Of a stretch of 32,263 nucleotides of DNA, positions 7,819 to 15,740 are shown piece by piece (the stretch's first letter is position 1; the number at the start of each line of letters is the position of its first letter). Below the pieces are notes generated by a model. It was not told the origin of the DNA. It saw only the letters and a program-made list of their open reading frames with translations, and did no database searches. The translations under genes were made by a program, and so were the position numbers. Source of the DNA: Bacteroides sp. (GTDB lineage Bacteria; Bacteroidota; Bacteroidia; Bacteroidales; Muribaculaceae); assembly GCA_014801985.1 (NCBI GenBank), contig JAAVDD010000016.1, positions 12,202 to 44,464 of the forward strand. The letters are read 5' to 3'.

Positions 7819-10800
7819 TTATTTAAGATCGTTGAGAAGAGTTCTTACAGCTGTTTCAAGCTGACGGTCATGTCCGGCGACGATATCCTCCGGAGTATTG
7901 GCTACTTTTACATCAGGTTCAAGCTGAGTATTTTCAAGAATGGTTCCATCCTCTGTGCGGAACGCCACTACAGGCACACCGAAAAGGAGGTCGGGATTCT
8001 GAAGGTCGATCCAGTTGACACTTGACATTGTGCCGGGCACGGGCATTCCGACGAGTTTGCCGAGTCCCTTATGTTTATAGACCCAGGGAGTGCCATGGGC
8101 ATTTGAGTAGTTGGCCTCGCAGATAAGCATGATGCTCGGTTTGTTCCAGCGGCGTGAAGGCATCTCGGATGATTTCTTTCCGTGGATTTCCTGCGTGAGA
8201 TATTTCTCTCCGCTGAACAGCACTTCTATATCCTCATGCAGACGTCCGCCGCCATTCCAGCGTGTATCGATTACGATACCCTCTTTATCCACAAACTTAC
8301 CCAGAAGTTTAGAATATACCTCACGGAATGAATTATCATCCATCGCGCGGATATGAACATAACCGAGTCGACCGCCTGAGAGGGAATCGACCGCTGCTTC
8401 GCAGTTCTTCACCCAACGACGGTATAGGAGTTCGTTCTGAGCTCCGGATAAAGTCGGAAGCACAACTTCATCCCATTTTTCTCCGGCTGGAGAGGTGAAA
8501 GAGACGAGGGTTTTCTTGCGGGCTGCTCCATTCAAAGCTTTCGTATAGTCCTCCATATTACGGAGCTCCTTGCCATTGATGGCCGTCACGCGCGAGCCGG
8601 CTTTTACTTTGGATGTGGCACGGTCGAAGGGACCGCCTGTAAGAACTTCCGACACTGTAAGGCCATCCTTATTATCGCCCATATCGAATAGGAGTCCCAA
8701 ATATGCTGTCTGATCGTTGGCTCCGGCAGGGAAATAGCGTGCTCCGGAATGCGATACGTTAAGTTCTCCAAGCAATTCCGCGAGTAGGTCGGAGAAATCA
8801 TAACTGTTGTTGATATGAGGAAGGAATTGGCGGTAGTTTTCAACGTATGCTTCCCAATCCACCGGCATTTCAGGGAGATAGAAACGTTCCTTAGCTTCAT
8901 TCTTTACAAAATCGAGCATCGCTTCGCGCTCCTTGTCTGCATTTAATTTCATACGGGTGGATATAGCCACATTTTTCATGTCGCCACCTTTGGGTATGAA
9001 TTTCTTCACCGAACGACCCACCAGGAATAGGTTGCCGTCATTATCAGGAATAAGAGAGGTCGATTTGGCATCGAGTTTCTTCACCAGCGACACATCACCC
9101 TTGCGAAGGTCTTTCTTCCATAAATCATACCCTTTTTCGAAAGCCGAGAGGTAGTAGAGTGTCTCGCCGTCGGAAGATAGCACGAAATCACTCAACTCGG
9201 ATGAATTCGGAGTGAGGCGAACGATACGGTCGGCAAGTCCTTCGCGTTCTAATTTCACCTTTTTCTCCTCCTTGGGTTGATCCTTGTCATCCTTTTTTGA
9301 TTTCTTATTTTTCTTTGAATCCTCCTTGGATTTCTCGGCATCCTTCTTCTGCTGTTTCTCTACTTCCTGAAGCAGTGCATAATCCTCTTCAGAAAGACGG
9401 AACTTGTCATAGCTCTCCTTATTTAAGAACACCATCATTACGTCATTTTCCGATCCCCATGAAGCATGGTTACGCATTCCGTAGCGTTCGGAAGCGAAGA
9501 GGAGTGCATTACCATCGGGACTCCAGCGAGGTTGCTGGTCGAAATATCCGGATTCTGTCACAGGGATGAACTCTCCGCTTTCAAGATCGATGATGGAGAT
9601 ATCTCCATATGGTTCGTGAAGCGGATTCATCACCTCCAGAGCGATGAAACGGCTGTCGGGCGACCAGTCTACAACGAAACCACCTGAACGGTAGTTGGTG
9701 ATGTTACTTCCGTCGAGGGCGGTCACTTTCTTTGTTGCGAGATCCATCACGCGAAGTTTCGTACGATCTTCAACGTATGCGATCTTCTTTCCATCCGGTG
9801 ATATATTGGGGTATGAGCGTTCTACTCCATCCTCCGGAAATACTGCCTCTTCCTTGATAAGGGTGGCATTGGAGAAGTTGGGATCGTCGGAACGCACTAT
9901 GGATGCCTTGTAGATATTGGAGCGGCCGGAACGTCTTGAAGCGTAGTATAGCGTACGCCCATCTTTGCCCCATGAAAGCCCCTCTTCAATGGCCGGAGTC
10001 TCTGTTATCTGTTTGGTGGAATTGTATTCCGTGGATGTAACGAACACTTCTCCGCGTGAAATGAATGCCACTTGCTTACCATCGTGAGAAGGCATGGCTT
10101 CATCTGCCGACGAAATGTTAACAAACTCATCCTCGGCGGGTGCTTCATCAGTTACGGTGAGGTTGAGAGCCACAGGTTTCTCTCCTTTGCGCATTGTGTA
10201 AAGCTCGCCATTGTAGGTGAAAGCCATCAGGCCGTTTGTGCCTGCGCTTAGGAACCTGACCGGATGGGAAGTGAAGGAGGTTAATGGAGTGGGGGTTGCT
10301 CCGGGAGAGGAGATAGGCATTGCATAGACGTTGAAACTTCCTCCGTTTCTTTCACTAAGGAAATAGAGTGTTTCATCACCGGGAATCACTGCCGGCGAAC
10401 GATCCTCTCCATCATGGGCTGTAAGATTGGTATGTTTACCGGTGGAGGGATCAAAAATCCATATGTCACGTGTCACGGAGGAAGTATGGTGCTTACGCCA
10501 TTTATCTTCCATTCCCTTTATATCTTCATATAGAAGACGACCGTCGGGAAGCACACTGATATTCACCGCCGGAGTGGGGAGTACCTGCCGCGGATTTCCA
10601 CCCTCCACAGGGACTGCGTAAAGCTCCGTGAGAAGTCTGCTTGGGAAGAGAGGGCTGGAGGCGGGGTCCTGTATGTGTGCCGAGAAGAGTATTTCAGATC
10701 CATCTTTGGTGAAGGCCTCCGGGGTCTCTGAATTTGAATGGAATGTGAGGCGTGTCGGCGCTCCGCCGTTGGAGGACATTACATATATATCCTTCCCTCC

Positions 10801-11055
10801 GTTCCTGTCGGAAGCAAAAGCTATCTTTTTTCCATCCGGACTCCACACCGGAGTGGATTCGTAGGAGGAATCAGAGGTTAATCTGACAGCCTGTCCTCCG
10901 CCGGAGGGCACTGTGTATATGTCTCCTTTATAAGTGAAAGCGATCTTGGAGCCGTCGGGTGAGATCTTTACATCGCGAACCCAGAGCGGGTTGACGGCAG
11001 AAGCGGAAACGGCTGCCGCCAAGAAAGCGGCAGCCGTGATATAATGCTTATTCAT
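7819..11055 (-). CDS. Tricorn-like S41 peptidase, secreted
   Basis: This 1078-residue protein resembles archaeal tricorn protease. The first 20 residues form a signal peptide ending ASA, so it works in the periplasm. Residues 25-300 and 320-540 hold repeated TolB-type beta-propeller motifs (ISPDGSKIAF, WSPDGKKIAFASDRNG, ISPDGKKIAYV, WSPDGNALLFASER). A lysine-rich linker spans about 566-603. A C1-type region holds Ser768-His769 in LNVSHSG, matching the tricorn Ser-His pair. A PDZ domain covers about 785-865. The S41 domain contains GIVIDTRWNGGG (926-937), the likely nucleophile Ser984 in NYSNAHG, and a probable catalytic Glu near LENTQLEPD (1040-1048). It lies 27 bp downstream of the POT transporter gene, which suggests joint handling of peptides. 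The final step in tricorn is peptide release; the substrate here is not known. Confidence 0.88.
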   Translation of the reverse strand: MNKHYITAAAFLAAAVSASAVNPLWVRDVKISPDGSKIAFTYKGDIYTVPSGGGQAVRLTSDSSYESTPVWSPDGKKIAFASDRNGGKDIYVMSSNGGAPTRLTFHSNSETPEAFTKDGSEILFSAHIQDPASSPLFPSRLLTELYAVPVEGGNPRQVLPTPAVNISVLPDGRLLYEDIKGMEDKWRKHHTSSVTRDIWIFDPSTGKHTNLTAHDGEDRSPAVIPGDETLYFLSERNGGSFNVYAMPISSPGATPTPLTSFTSHPVRFLSAGTNGLMAFTYNGELYTMRKGEKPVALNLTVTDEAPAEDEFVNISSADEAMPSHDGKQVAFISRGEVFVTSTEYNSTKQITETPAIEEGLSWGKDGRTLYYASRRSGRSNIYKASIVRSDDPNFSNATLIKEEAVFPEDGVERSYPNISPDGKKIAYVEDRTKLRVMDLATKKVTALDGSNITNYRSGGFVVDWSPDSRFIALEVMNPLHEPYGDISIIDLESGEFIPVTESGYFDQQPRWSPDGNALLFASERYGMRNHASWGSENDVMMVFLNKESYDKFRLSEEDYALLQEVEKQQKKDAEKSKEDSKKNKKSKKDDKDQPKEEKKVKLEREGLADRIVRLTPNSSELSDFVLSSDGETLYYLSAFEKGYDLWKKDLRKGDVSLVKKLDAKSTSLIPDNDGNLFLVGRSVKKFIPKGGDMKNVAISTRMKLNADKEREAMLDFVKNEAKERFYLPEMPVDWEAYVENYRQFLPHINNSYDFSDLLAELLGELNVSHSGARYFPAGANDQTAYLGLLFDMGDNKDGLTVSEVLTGGPFDRATSKVKAGSRVTAINGKELRNMEDYTKALNGAARKKTLVSFTSPAGEKWDEVVLPTLSGAQNELLYRRWVKNCEAAVDSLSGGRLGYVHIRAMDDNSFREVYSKLLGKFVDKEGIVIDTRWNGGGRLHEDIEVLFSGEKYLTQEIHGKKSSEMPSRRWNKPSIMLICEANYSNAHGTPWVYKHKGLGKLVGMPVPGTMSSVNWIDLQNPDLLFGVPVVAFRTEDGTILENTQLEPDVKVANTPEDIVAGHDRQLETAVRTLLNDLK

Positions 11056-11082
11056 ATTGCTATTGATATATTGAAGTGGGAT

Positions 11083-12627
11083 TTACTGAGTCACTCTTTC
11101 AAGCCATTTCACCATTCCGAGCATAACACCCATTGAAATGGCACATACTCCGAAGAAGACTGCCCAAGCCACCCAGATTGGGCAAGCGTTGTAGATCAGG
11201 GGGCCGATCCAGAGCAGTAGGTTACCTACAGCTGTTGCGCCAAGCCATAGACCCTGACACAAACCTTGCAGATGCTTGGGAGCCACCTTTGATACGAAGG
11301 AGAGTCCGAGCGGAGAGATGAAGAGCTCTGCAACAGTCATGAAGAAATAGTAAAGGATAAGAACCCAGGGACCAGATTTCACTACATTGGCTCCACGAGT
11401 GATCATGTCGCGGAATTCTGTTCCGGAGGGATAATCCATGAATAGGGAGTAGAGTGTAAGGAATAGATAGCCGAGTCCGGCGATACCCATACCGATTGCA
11501 ATCTTACGGGGAGTGGAAATCTCCTTGCCGCGTTTTGAGAGTGAACCGAAAATCATCATGATTATCGGTGTGAGCACGATAACGAAGAATGGATTCACCG
11601 ACTGCCATATTTCAGGTGCGATTGTGGAGGTATCCACGAAGTCGCGGGCGAAAAGCGACATTGAAGTTCCATTCTGATGGAAAGAGAACCAGAAGAAGAT
11701 GGCAATTCCAAGCACTGCGAAGAGGGCATACATTCTCTGTTTGATCTCTCCGGCCATGGCAGCCTTCTCTTCCTGAGTGTATTGAACAGTCTCCTGCTTC
11801 TCTTTCTTTGCTGGAGTGGGAAGACCCTTCTTTGTAGCGATGAAGATGCAGAGTGAGATTAGCATCGCAGCCACAGATGCGATGAAGGAGTAGTGTATAC
11901 CGGTGTTGAATACATTGAGATATTCCGAACAGAAAGCCTGCAGACCATGCATATTCTGGAGACCGTGTGCGCCTACCTCAGCTGCGTGTGCGCTTACGAG
12001 GGCATAAAGCTCATTGATATTCTCCATGCTCATACCGTCGGTCACGCTGAGCACCTGATGAGCCATTGCAGGGAAGGAGGCATCGTATGTCATGCCGTTC
12101 ACGCCAAGCCACCAGCTACGGAGCATCGGAGCGATGAATGGAGCAATCAGACCGCCGACATTGATGAATACATAGAAAATCTGGAAACCGGAATCGCGCT
12201 GGGCAGCATACTTAGGATTATCGTAGAGCTGACCTACGATTGCCTGAAGGTTACCTTTGAATAGACCGTTACCGAAGGCAATGAAGAAGAGGGCCACGCA
12301 GGTGAGGGTGAGAAGCCATGAGGTGTTCTCATTGGTGGCAAGGATTGGGAAAGCAAGCACCACGTATCCGAGCGTCATGATGACAAGACCCCAGATGATG
12401 GTCGACTTGTAGTTCTGTGTCTTGTCGGCGATAAGACCTCCCACAAGAGAGAGCACGTAGATGCCGGCGTAGAAGAATGAATAGACGAGCGTGCTGGTCT
12501 CCTCCGAGAGTCCGAATTTCGAGCAGAGGAAGAGCACGAGCACCGCGTTCATAATGTAATAACCGAACCGTTCGCCCATATTACTGAGGGCGGCGGGAAT
12601 CAGTCCTTTAGGTTGATTCTGGAACAT
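11083..12627 (-). CDS. POT-family proton-coupled oligopeptide transporter
   Basis: This 514-residue inner-membrane protein of the major facilitator superfamily imports di- and tripeptides with protons. It opens with PKGLIPAALSNMGERFGYY, the signature region of helix 1, then shows about fourteen hydrophobic segments. The long cytoplasmic loop near residues 265-290 is rich in Lys and Glu. In the proton-coupling motif ExxERFxYY the first Glu is replaced by Asn16, while Glu19 and Arg20 are kept. Related Bacteroidota proteins may share this, from memory. It lies between sufE (57 bp upstream) and the tricorn-like peptidase gene (27 bp downstream). The pairing with peptidase genes supports a peptide substrate. 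Confidence 0.88.
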   Translation of the reverse strand: MFQNQPKGLIPAALSNMGERFGYYIMNAVLVLFLCSKFGLSEETSTLVYSFFYAGIYVLSLVGGLIADKTQNYKSTIIWGLVIMTLGYVVLAFPILATNENTSWLLTLTCVALFFIAFGNGLFKGNLQAIVGQLYDNPKYAAQRDSGFQIFYVFINVGGLIAPFIAPMLRSWWLGVNGMTYDASFPAMAHQVLSVTDGMSMENINELYALVSAHAAEVGAHGLQNMHGLQAFCSEYLNVFNTGIHYSFIASVAAMLISLCIFIATKKGLPTPAKKEKQETVQYTQEEKAAMAGEIKQRMYALFAVLGIAIFFWFSFHQNGTSMSLFARDFVDTSTIAPEIWQSVNPFFVIVLTPIIMMIFGSLSKRGKEISTPRKIAIGMGIAGLGYLFLTLYSLFMDYPSGTEFRDMITRGANVVKSGPWVLILYYFFMTVAELFISPLGLSFVSKVAPKHLQGLCQGLWLGATAVGNLLLWIGPLIYNACPIWVAWAVFFGVCAISMGVMLGMVKWLERVTQ

Positions 12628-12684
12628 AGGTTACTTTGGAATTATGGTTAAATACTTGTTTGCGAAAATAGATTCACATGGTTT

Positions 12685-13122
12685 TTATCCTTTGGCAGCC
12701 TGTCGGGCTTTATACGCAAGCGCGTAGTTGTGAATTTGCTTCACCATCGAGACAAGTCCGTTGGAACGTGTGGGGGAGAGGTGTTCCTTCAGTCCGATTT
12801 TGTCGATGAAATAAAGGTCGGCGTCAAGAATTTCATCGGGGGTGTGGTCGGAAAGCACACGCAGTAGGAGCGCAACTATTCCTTTCACGATCAGAGCGTC
12901 TGAATCCGCTTCGAAGAGCAGTTTGCCGTCGCTATCCTCTTTGGCGTCGATCCAGACGCGGCTCTGACATCCCTCTATCAGGTTGTCGGGAGTCTTGAGA
13001 TTATCGGGAAACTCAGGAAGAGTGTTGCCTAAATCGATTATATAGGCATAGCGGTCCATCCAGTCGGTCATCCCTTCAAACTCCTCTATTATCTCGTCTT
13101 GTGTCTGATTAATAGTCATCAT
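12685..13122 (-). CDS. sufE: SufE-family cysteine desulfurase activator
   Basis: This 145-residue cytoplasmic protein accepts persulfide sulfur from the cysteine desulfurase SufS during iron-sulfur cluster assembly. The active Cys52 is in the typical block IEGCQSRVWI, preceded by LPEFPDNLKTPDNL. The later stretch LIVKGIVALLLRVLSDHTPDEI and the C-terminal LSPTRSNGLVSMVKQI are also typical. Length matches the family. No sufS or sufBCD gene is adjacent, which is common in this phylum. It is the first gene of the sufE, transporter, peptidase series and has a possible promoter just upstream. The start could be either of two adjacent Met codons. Confidence 0.9.
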   Translation of the reverse strand: MMTINQTQDEIIEEFEGMTDWMDRYAYIIDLGNTLPEFPDNLKTPDNLIEGCQSRVWIDAKEDSDGKLLFEADSDALIVKGIVALLLRVLSDHTPDEILDADLYFIDKIGLKEHLSPTRSNGLVSMVKQIHNYALAYKARQAAKG

Positions 13123-13541
13123 TTAAAATATTATAATTTTAATGTTGTAAAGTTAATAAAAATTCGGGGATTATCAACATAACTAAAGAAAAAGAGGATT
13201 AAATTTGTTATATCAGATAAAAAGAATTAACTTTGTCGCGGAAAAAGGAAGAGAGGCTGCCAAGCACGCTCTCCTCCAAAAAAGACAAAACGCCACAAAA
13301 GGATCTTTTTTTGCCGGGTCTCATCGCGAGATGCCGATTATCGAAAAAGGACTCCTTTATTTTTTACACTCTTTCGGGGGCGACACCTTCGGTGAATGTA
13401 AGCGGCGTGAGTCTTTCAACGCATCACGGATGTTCGGAGCAGGCTCTGTCTGTTCCGAGCATTTGTCTTAAAATATGAGTTAATCTAATCAAATTATAAT
13501 ATCACACCTCTCCAAAGAGAGAGTCTAAGTAAAAAACAATT
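13123..13541. promoter_or_regulatory. Intergenic region with the greA leader and the sufE promoter
   Basis: These 419 bases hold no convincing gene. For sufE (minus) the strand reads TAACTTTA at 13155-13148 with GTTG 19 bases upstream, a fair promoter. For greA (plus) TTTG at 13204-13207, 20 bases, and TAACTTTG at 13228-13235 form a strong Bacteroidota promoter, so transcription would start near 13240, leaving a leader of about 300 bases. The leader includes A- and T-rich runs near 13310-13365, the small hairpin CACC-TTC-GGTG near 13384-13394, and a longer hairpin listed separately. The only open frames begin with TTG and overlap the promoter, so I do not call a leader peptide. Confidence 0.6.
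13431..13461 (+). terminator. Hairpin in the greA leader
   Basis: TGTTCGGAGCA (13431-13441) and TGTTCCGAGCA (13451-13461) pair over 11 positions, two of them G-U, around a nine-base loop. The stem is followed by TTTGTCTTAAAA. It lies about 80 bases before the greA ATG and could be an attenuator or an RNA stability element; the T run is too weak to call it a full terminator. Confidence 0.4.
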
Positions 13542-14006
13542 ATGGCAACATATCTGACACAGGAAGGTTACGACAAGAAGATGGAGGAACTCGCTGCCCT
13601 TGAGGCGCAGCGCCCGGCCATCAAGCAGGCAATCGCTGAGGCTCGCGATAAGGGAGACCTCTCCGAGAATGCCGAATATGATGCAGCAAAGGAGGCTCAG
13701 GGTATGCTTGAGATGAAGATAGCGAAACTCAAGGAACTTGTAGCTACCGCACGTATAATTGACGATAGCAAACTCAACACCGAGGAAGTACAGCTTTTGA
13801 ATACCGTCACCATCAAGAACGTGGCAAACGGCATGACTATGGCATACACCATCGTGACCGAGAGCGAGGCAAACCTCCGCGAGCATAAGATTGCTTCAAA
13901 CACCCCCATCGCACAGGCTCTTCTCGGCCATAAGGTGGGCGAGACTGTAAAGGTGCAGGCACCCGCCGGAGTGATGAATTTTGAAATCGTGAAAATCGAA
14001 ATCTGA
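13542..14006 (+). CDS. greA: Transcription elongation factor GreA
   Basis: GreA enters the secondary channel of RNA polymerase and stimulates cleavage of backtracked RNA. This 154-residue protein has the expected two parts. The N-terminal coiled coil carries the tip motif RDKGDLSENAEYDAAK (35-50), with the metal-coordinating acid residues Asp39 and Glu42. The C-terminal FKBP-like domain ends with SNTPIAQALLGHKVGETVKVQAPAG. Length is normal. It is followed after 7 bp by the HIT hydrolase gene, and a strong terminator closes the pair. The long leader upstream is unusual for such a gene. Confidence 0.95.
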   Translation: MATYLTQEGYDKKMEELAALEAQRPAIKQAIAEARDKGDLSENAEYDAAKEAQGMLEMKIAKLKELVATARIIDDSKLNTEEVQLLNTVTIKNVANGMTMAYTIVTESEANLREHKIASNTPIAQALLGHKVGETVKVQAPAGVMNFEIVKIEI

Positions 14007-14013
14007 TTCAGTC

Positions 14014-14406
14014 ATGACAATATTCTCACGTATTATAGCCGGCGAGATTCCTTGTTATAAGGTGGCTGAGAATGATAAGTTCTTCGCTTTTCTCGATATA
14101 AATCCAGTGAACTGGGGCCATACTCTCATTGTGCCAAAGAAGGAGGAGGATTATATTTTTGATATCTCCGACGAGGATTTGGGCGAGATGATGGTGTTTG
14201 CAAAAAAAGTGGCAAAAGGAATAAAGAAGGCGATTCCCTGCCGTAAGGTCGGGGTCACGGTGCTTGGCCTTGAGGTACCCCATGCTCACATTCATCTCGT
14301 GCCTCTCCAGAAGGAGGGGGATATGGATTTCAAGGTGAAGATTGACAATCCTGATCCGGAAAAGATGAAGAAAATAGCTGAAGAGATCGCCTCCAACATT
14401 GAATGA
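14014..14406 (+). CDS. HIT-family nucleotide hydrolase
   Basis: This 130-residue protein belongs to the histidine triad family, Hint-like enzymes that split nucleoside phosphoramidates or adenylates. The triad is HAHIH (90-94), giving His90, His92 and His94, in VPHAHIHLVP. The N-terminal block IFSRIIAGEIPCYKVAENDKFFAFLDI is typical, followed by GHTLIVPKK. It lies 7 bp downstream of greA and shares its terminator, an arrangement that looks like a stable operon. The precise substrate is unknown. Confidence 0.92.
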   Translation: MTIFSRIIAGEIPCYKVAENDKFFAFLDINPVNWGHTLIVPKKEEDYIFDISDEDLGEMMVFAKKVAKGIKKAIPCRKVGVTVLGLEVPHAHIHLVPLQKEGDMDFKVKIDNPDPEKMKKIAEEIASNIE

Positions 14407-14429
14407 GGTCTTAAATATAGGTTTTAATG

Positions 14430-14471
14430 GATTGCCGCGCAAACAAGAATGCGCGGCAATCTGTTTTTATT
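14430..14471 (+). terminator. Rho-independent terminator of the greA-HIT operon
   Basis: GATTGCCGCGC (14430-14440) and GCGCGGCAATC (14451-14461) form a perfect 11-bp GC-rich stem with a 10-base loop, followed by TGTTTTTATT. It starts 23 bases after the HIT stop. Its position also argues against starting the next gene at the in-frame ATG at 14427. Confidence 0.93.
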
Positions 14472-14510
14472 AATGTGGATTCCACTCATATAAAGAAAAA
14501 AGAAAATTCC

Positions 14511-15692
14511 ATGGAAAATTTTGTATATTATTCCCCCACCGAGTTTATCTTCGGCAAGGGCACCCAGAAAGAGACAGGTTCGGCATTGAAGCGTTATGGC
14601 GCAGGAAAAGTGATGATAGTCTATGGTTCCGACCGTATTGAGCGAGAGGGACTGATGAAAGAGATCACCGACTCTATTGAGAAAGAAGGTATGGAATATG
14701 TGAAATTCGGAGGCATCAAACCTAATCCAACAGCCGAAAGTGTGTATGAAGGTATTAGAAAAGCGCGCGAGGAGGGTGTGGATTTCCTTCTTGCCGTAGG
14801 AGGCGGTTCGCCGATTGATGCTGCAAAGGGTATGGCACTCGGAATCCCTTATGAAGGGGATTTCTGGGATTTCTATTCCGCAAAGGCTAAGCCTGAGAAG
14901 GCCCTTCCGGTGGGAGTGGTGCTGACGATTCCGGCTGCTGGATCGGAAGGTAGCGGTAATTCTGTCATAACAAACGAGGAGACTCATCAGAAGATTTCCG
15001 TGAGGTATCCGATGGTGCTTCGCCCGCGCTTTGCTGTCATGAATCCGGAGCTCACCATGTCGCTCCCATGGAATCAGACTGCAAACGGAATCGTGGATAT
15101 GATGGCTCATATCTTCGAGCGTTATTTCTCCAATACTCCCGACACTCAGCTTGTGGATGCATATTCTGAGGCTATCCTCCGCGACATTGCAGACCAGGCT
15201 CTAACGTTGCGGCTCACTCCCGATAATTATGCAGCCCGTGCGGATGTGATGTGGGCCGGAACGCTCGCCCATAATGGTCTCTGCGGAGTAGGAAAAGAGG
15301 AGGATTGGGCTTCCCATCGTCTGGAGCATGAGATCTCGGCTTTCTATGATGTAGCTCATGGTGCGGGATTGGCTGTAATCATTCCCGCATGGATGAAATT
15401 CTGTGCTCCTCTTAATCCCGATAAGCTATGGAGATTCGCGATAAACGTCATGTCGGTGAATCCTGCCGGAAAATCTACCGAGGAGATAATCGAGGAGGGT
15501 ATTTCAGAGCTGAAGCATTTCTATCATGACCTTGGCATGACCACTAATCTTCGTGAACTTTGTGGTTGTGACCCGGATATAGATAAGATGGTGAAGAGTC
15601 TGCATAGAAATATGGGCGACACGCTTGGTTGCTATGTGCCTCTCTCGATGGATGACTGTCGCGAGATTTATAAACTTGCTCTCGAAGGGTAA
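14511..15692 (+). CDS. Iron-type (group III) alcohol dehydrogenase, YqhD/butanol dehydrogenase-like
   Basis: This 393-residue cytoplasmic enzyme reduces aldehydes to alcohols with a nicotinamide cofactor. The start at 14511 places MENFVYYSPTEFIFGKGT at the N terminus, as in YqhD and butanol dehydrogenases. An upstream ATG at 14427 would run through the terminator and is rejected. GGGSPIDAAKG (97-107) binds the cofactor, and Gly39-Ser40 in place of an acid residue favours NADPH. The four metal ligands fall at YqhD spacing: Asp196, His200, His269 and His283. The region PAAGSEGSGNSVITNEE (141-157) is typical. The acyl-CoA synthetase gene follows after 48 bp. Confidence 0.9.
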   Translation: MENFVYYSPTEFIFGKGTQKETGSALKRYGAGKVMIVYGSDRIEREGLMKEITDSIEKEGMEYVKFGGIKPNPTAESVYEGIRKAREEGVDFLLAVGGGSPIDAAKGMALGIPYEGDFWDFYSAKAKPEKALPVGVVLTIPAAGSEGSGNSVITNEETHQKISVRYPMVLRPRFAVMNPELTMSLPWNQTANGIVDMMAHIFERYFSNTPDTQLVDAYSEAILRDIADQALTLRLTPDNYAARADVMWAGTLAHNGLCGVGKEEDWASHRLEHEISAFYDVAHGAGLAVIIPAWMKFCAPLNPDKLWRFAINVMSVNPAGKSTEEIIEEGISELKHFYHDLGMTTNLRELCGCDPDIDKMVKSLHRNMGDTLGCYVPLSMDDCREIYKLALEG

Positions 15693-15705
15693 TGAAATCA
15701 GTCTT

Positions 15706-15737
15706 ATAACCCCATAACCTCATAACCCCATAAACTT
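15706..15737. repeat. Four imperfect 8-bp tandem units
   Basis: The units read ATAACCCC, ATAACCTC, ATAACCCC and ATAAACTT, directly before the acyl-CoA synthetase ATG at 15741. A near copy in the opposite orientation lies at 20452-20471. Confidence 0.7.
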
Positions 15738-15740
15738 CCA

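Noticed and set aside
7810-7819. AGTAGCTACT palindrome resembling the MITE end
   Set aside because: Only about nine bases are shared with the MITE terminus; this is too short to claim a remnant.
8073-8120. Loss of the catalytic serine in the tricorn-like peptidase
   Set aside because: A first alignment put Ala at the nucleophile place, but spacing to the GLGKL block supports Ser984 as the nucleophile, so the enzyme is probably active.
13205-13478. Short overlapping frames in the greA leader
   Set aside because: They begin with TTG at or inside the promoter elements and show no recognisable domain.
14427-14510. Longer start for the alcohol dehydrogenase
   Set aside because: The extra part covers a perfect terminator hairpin; family members start at the equivalent of 14511.
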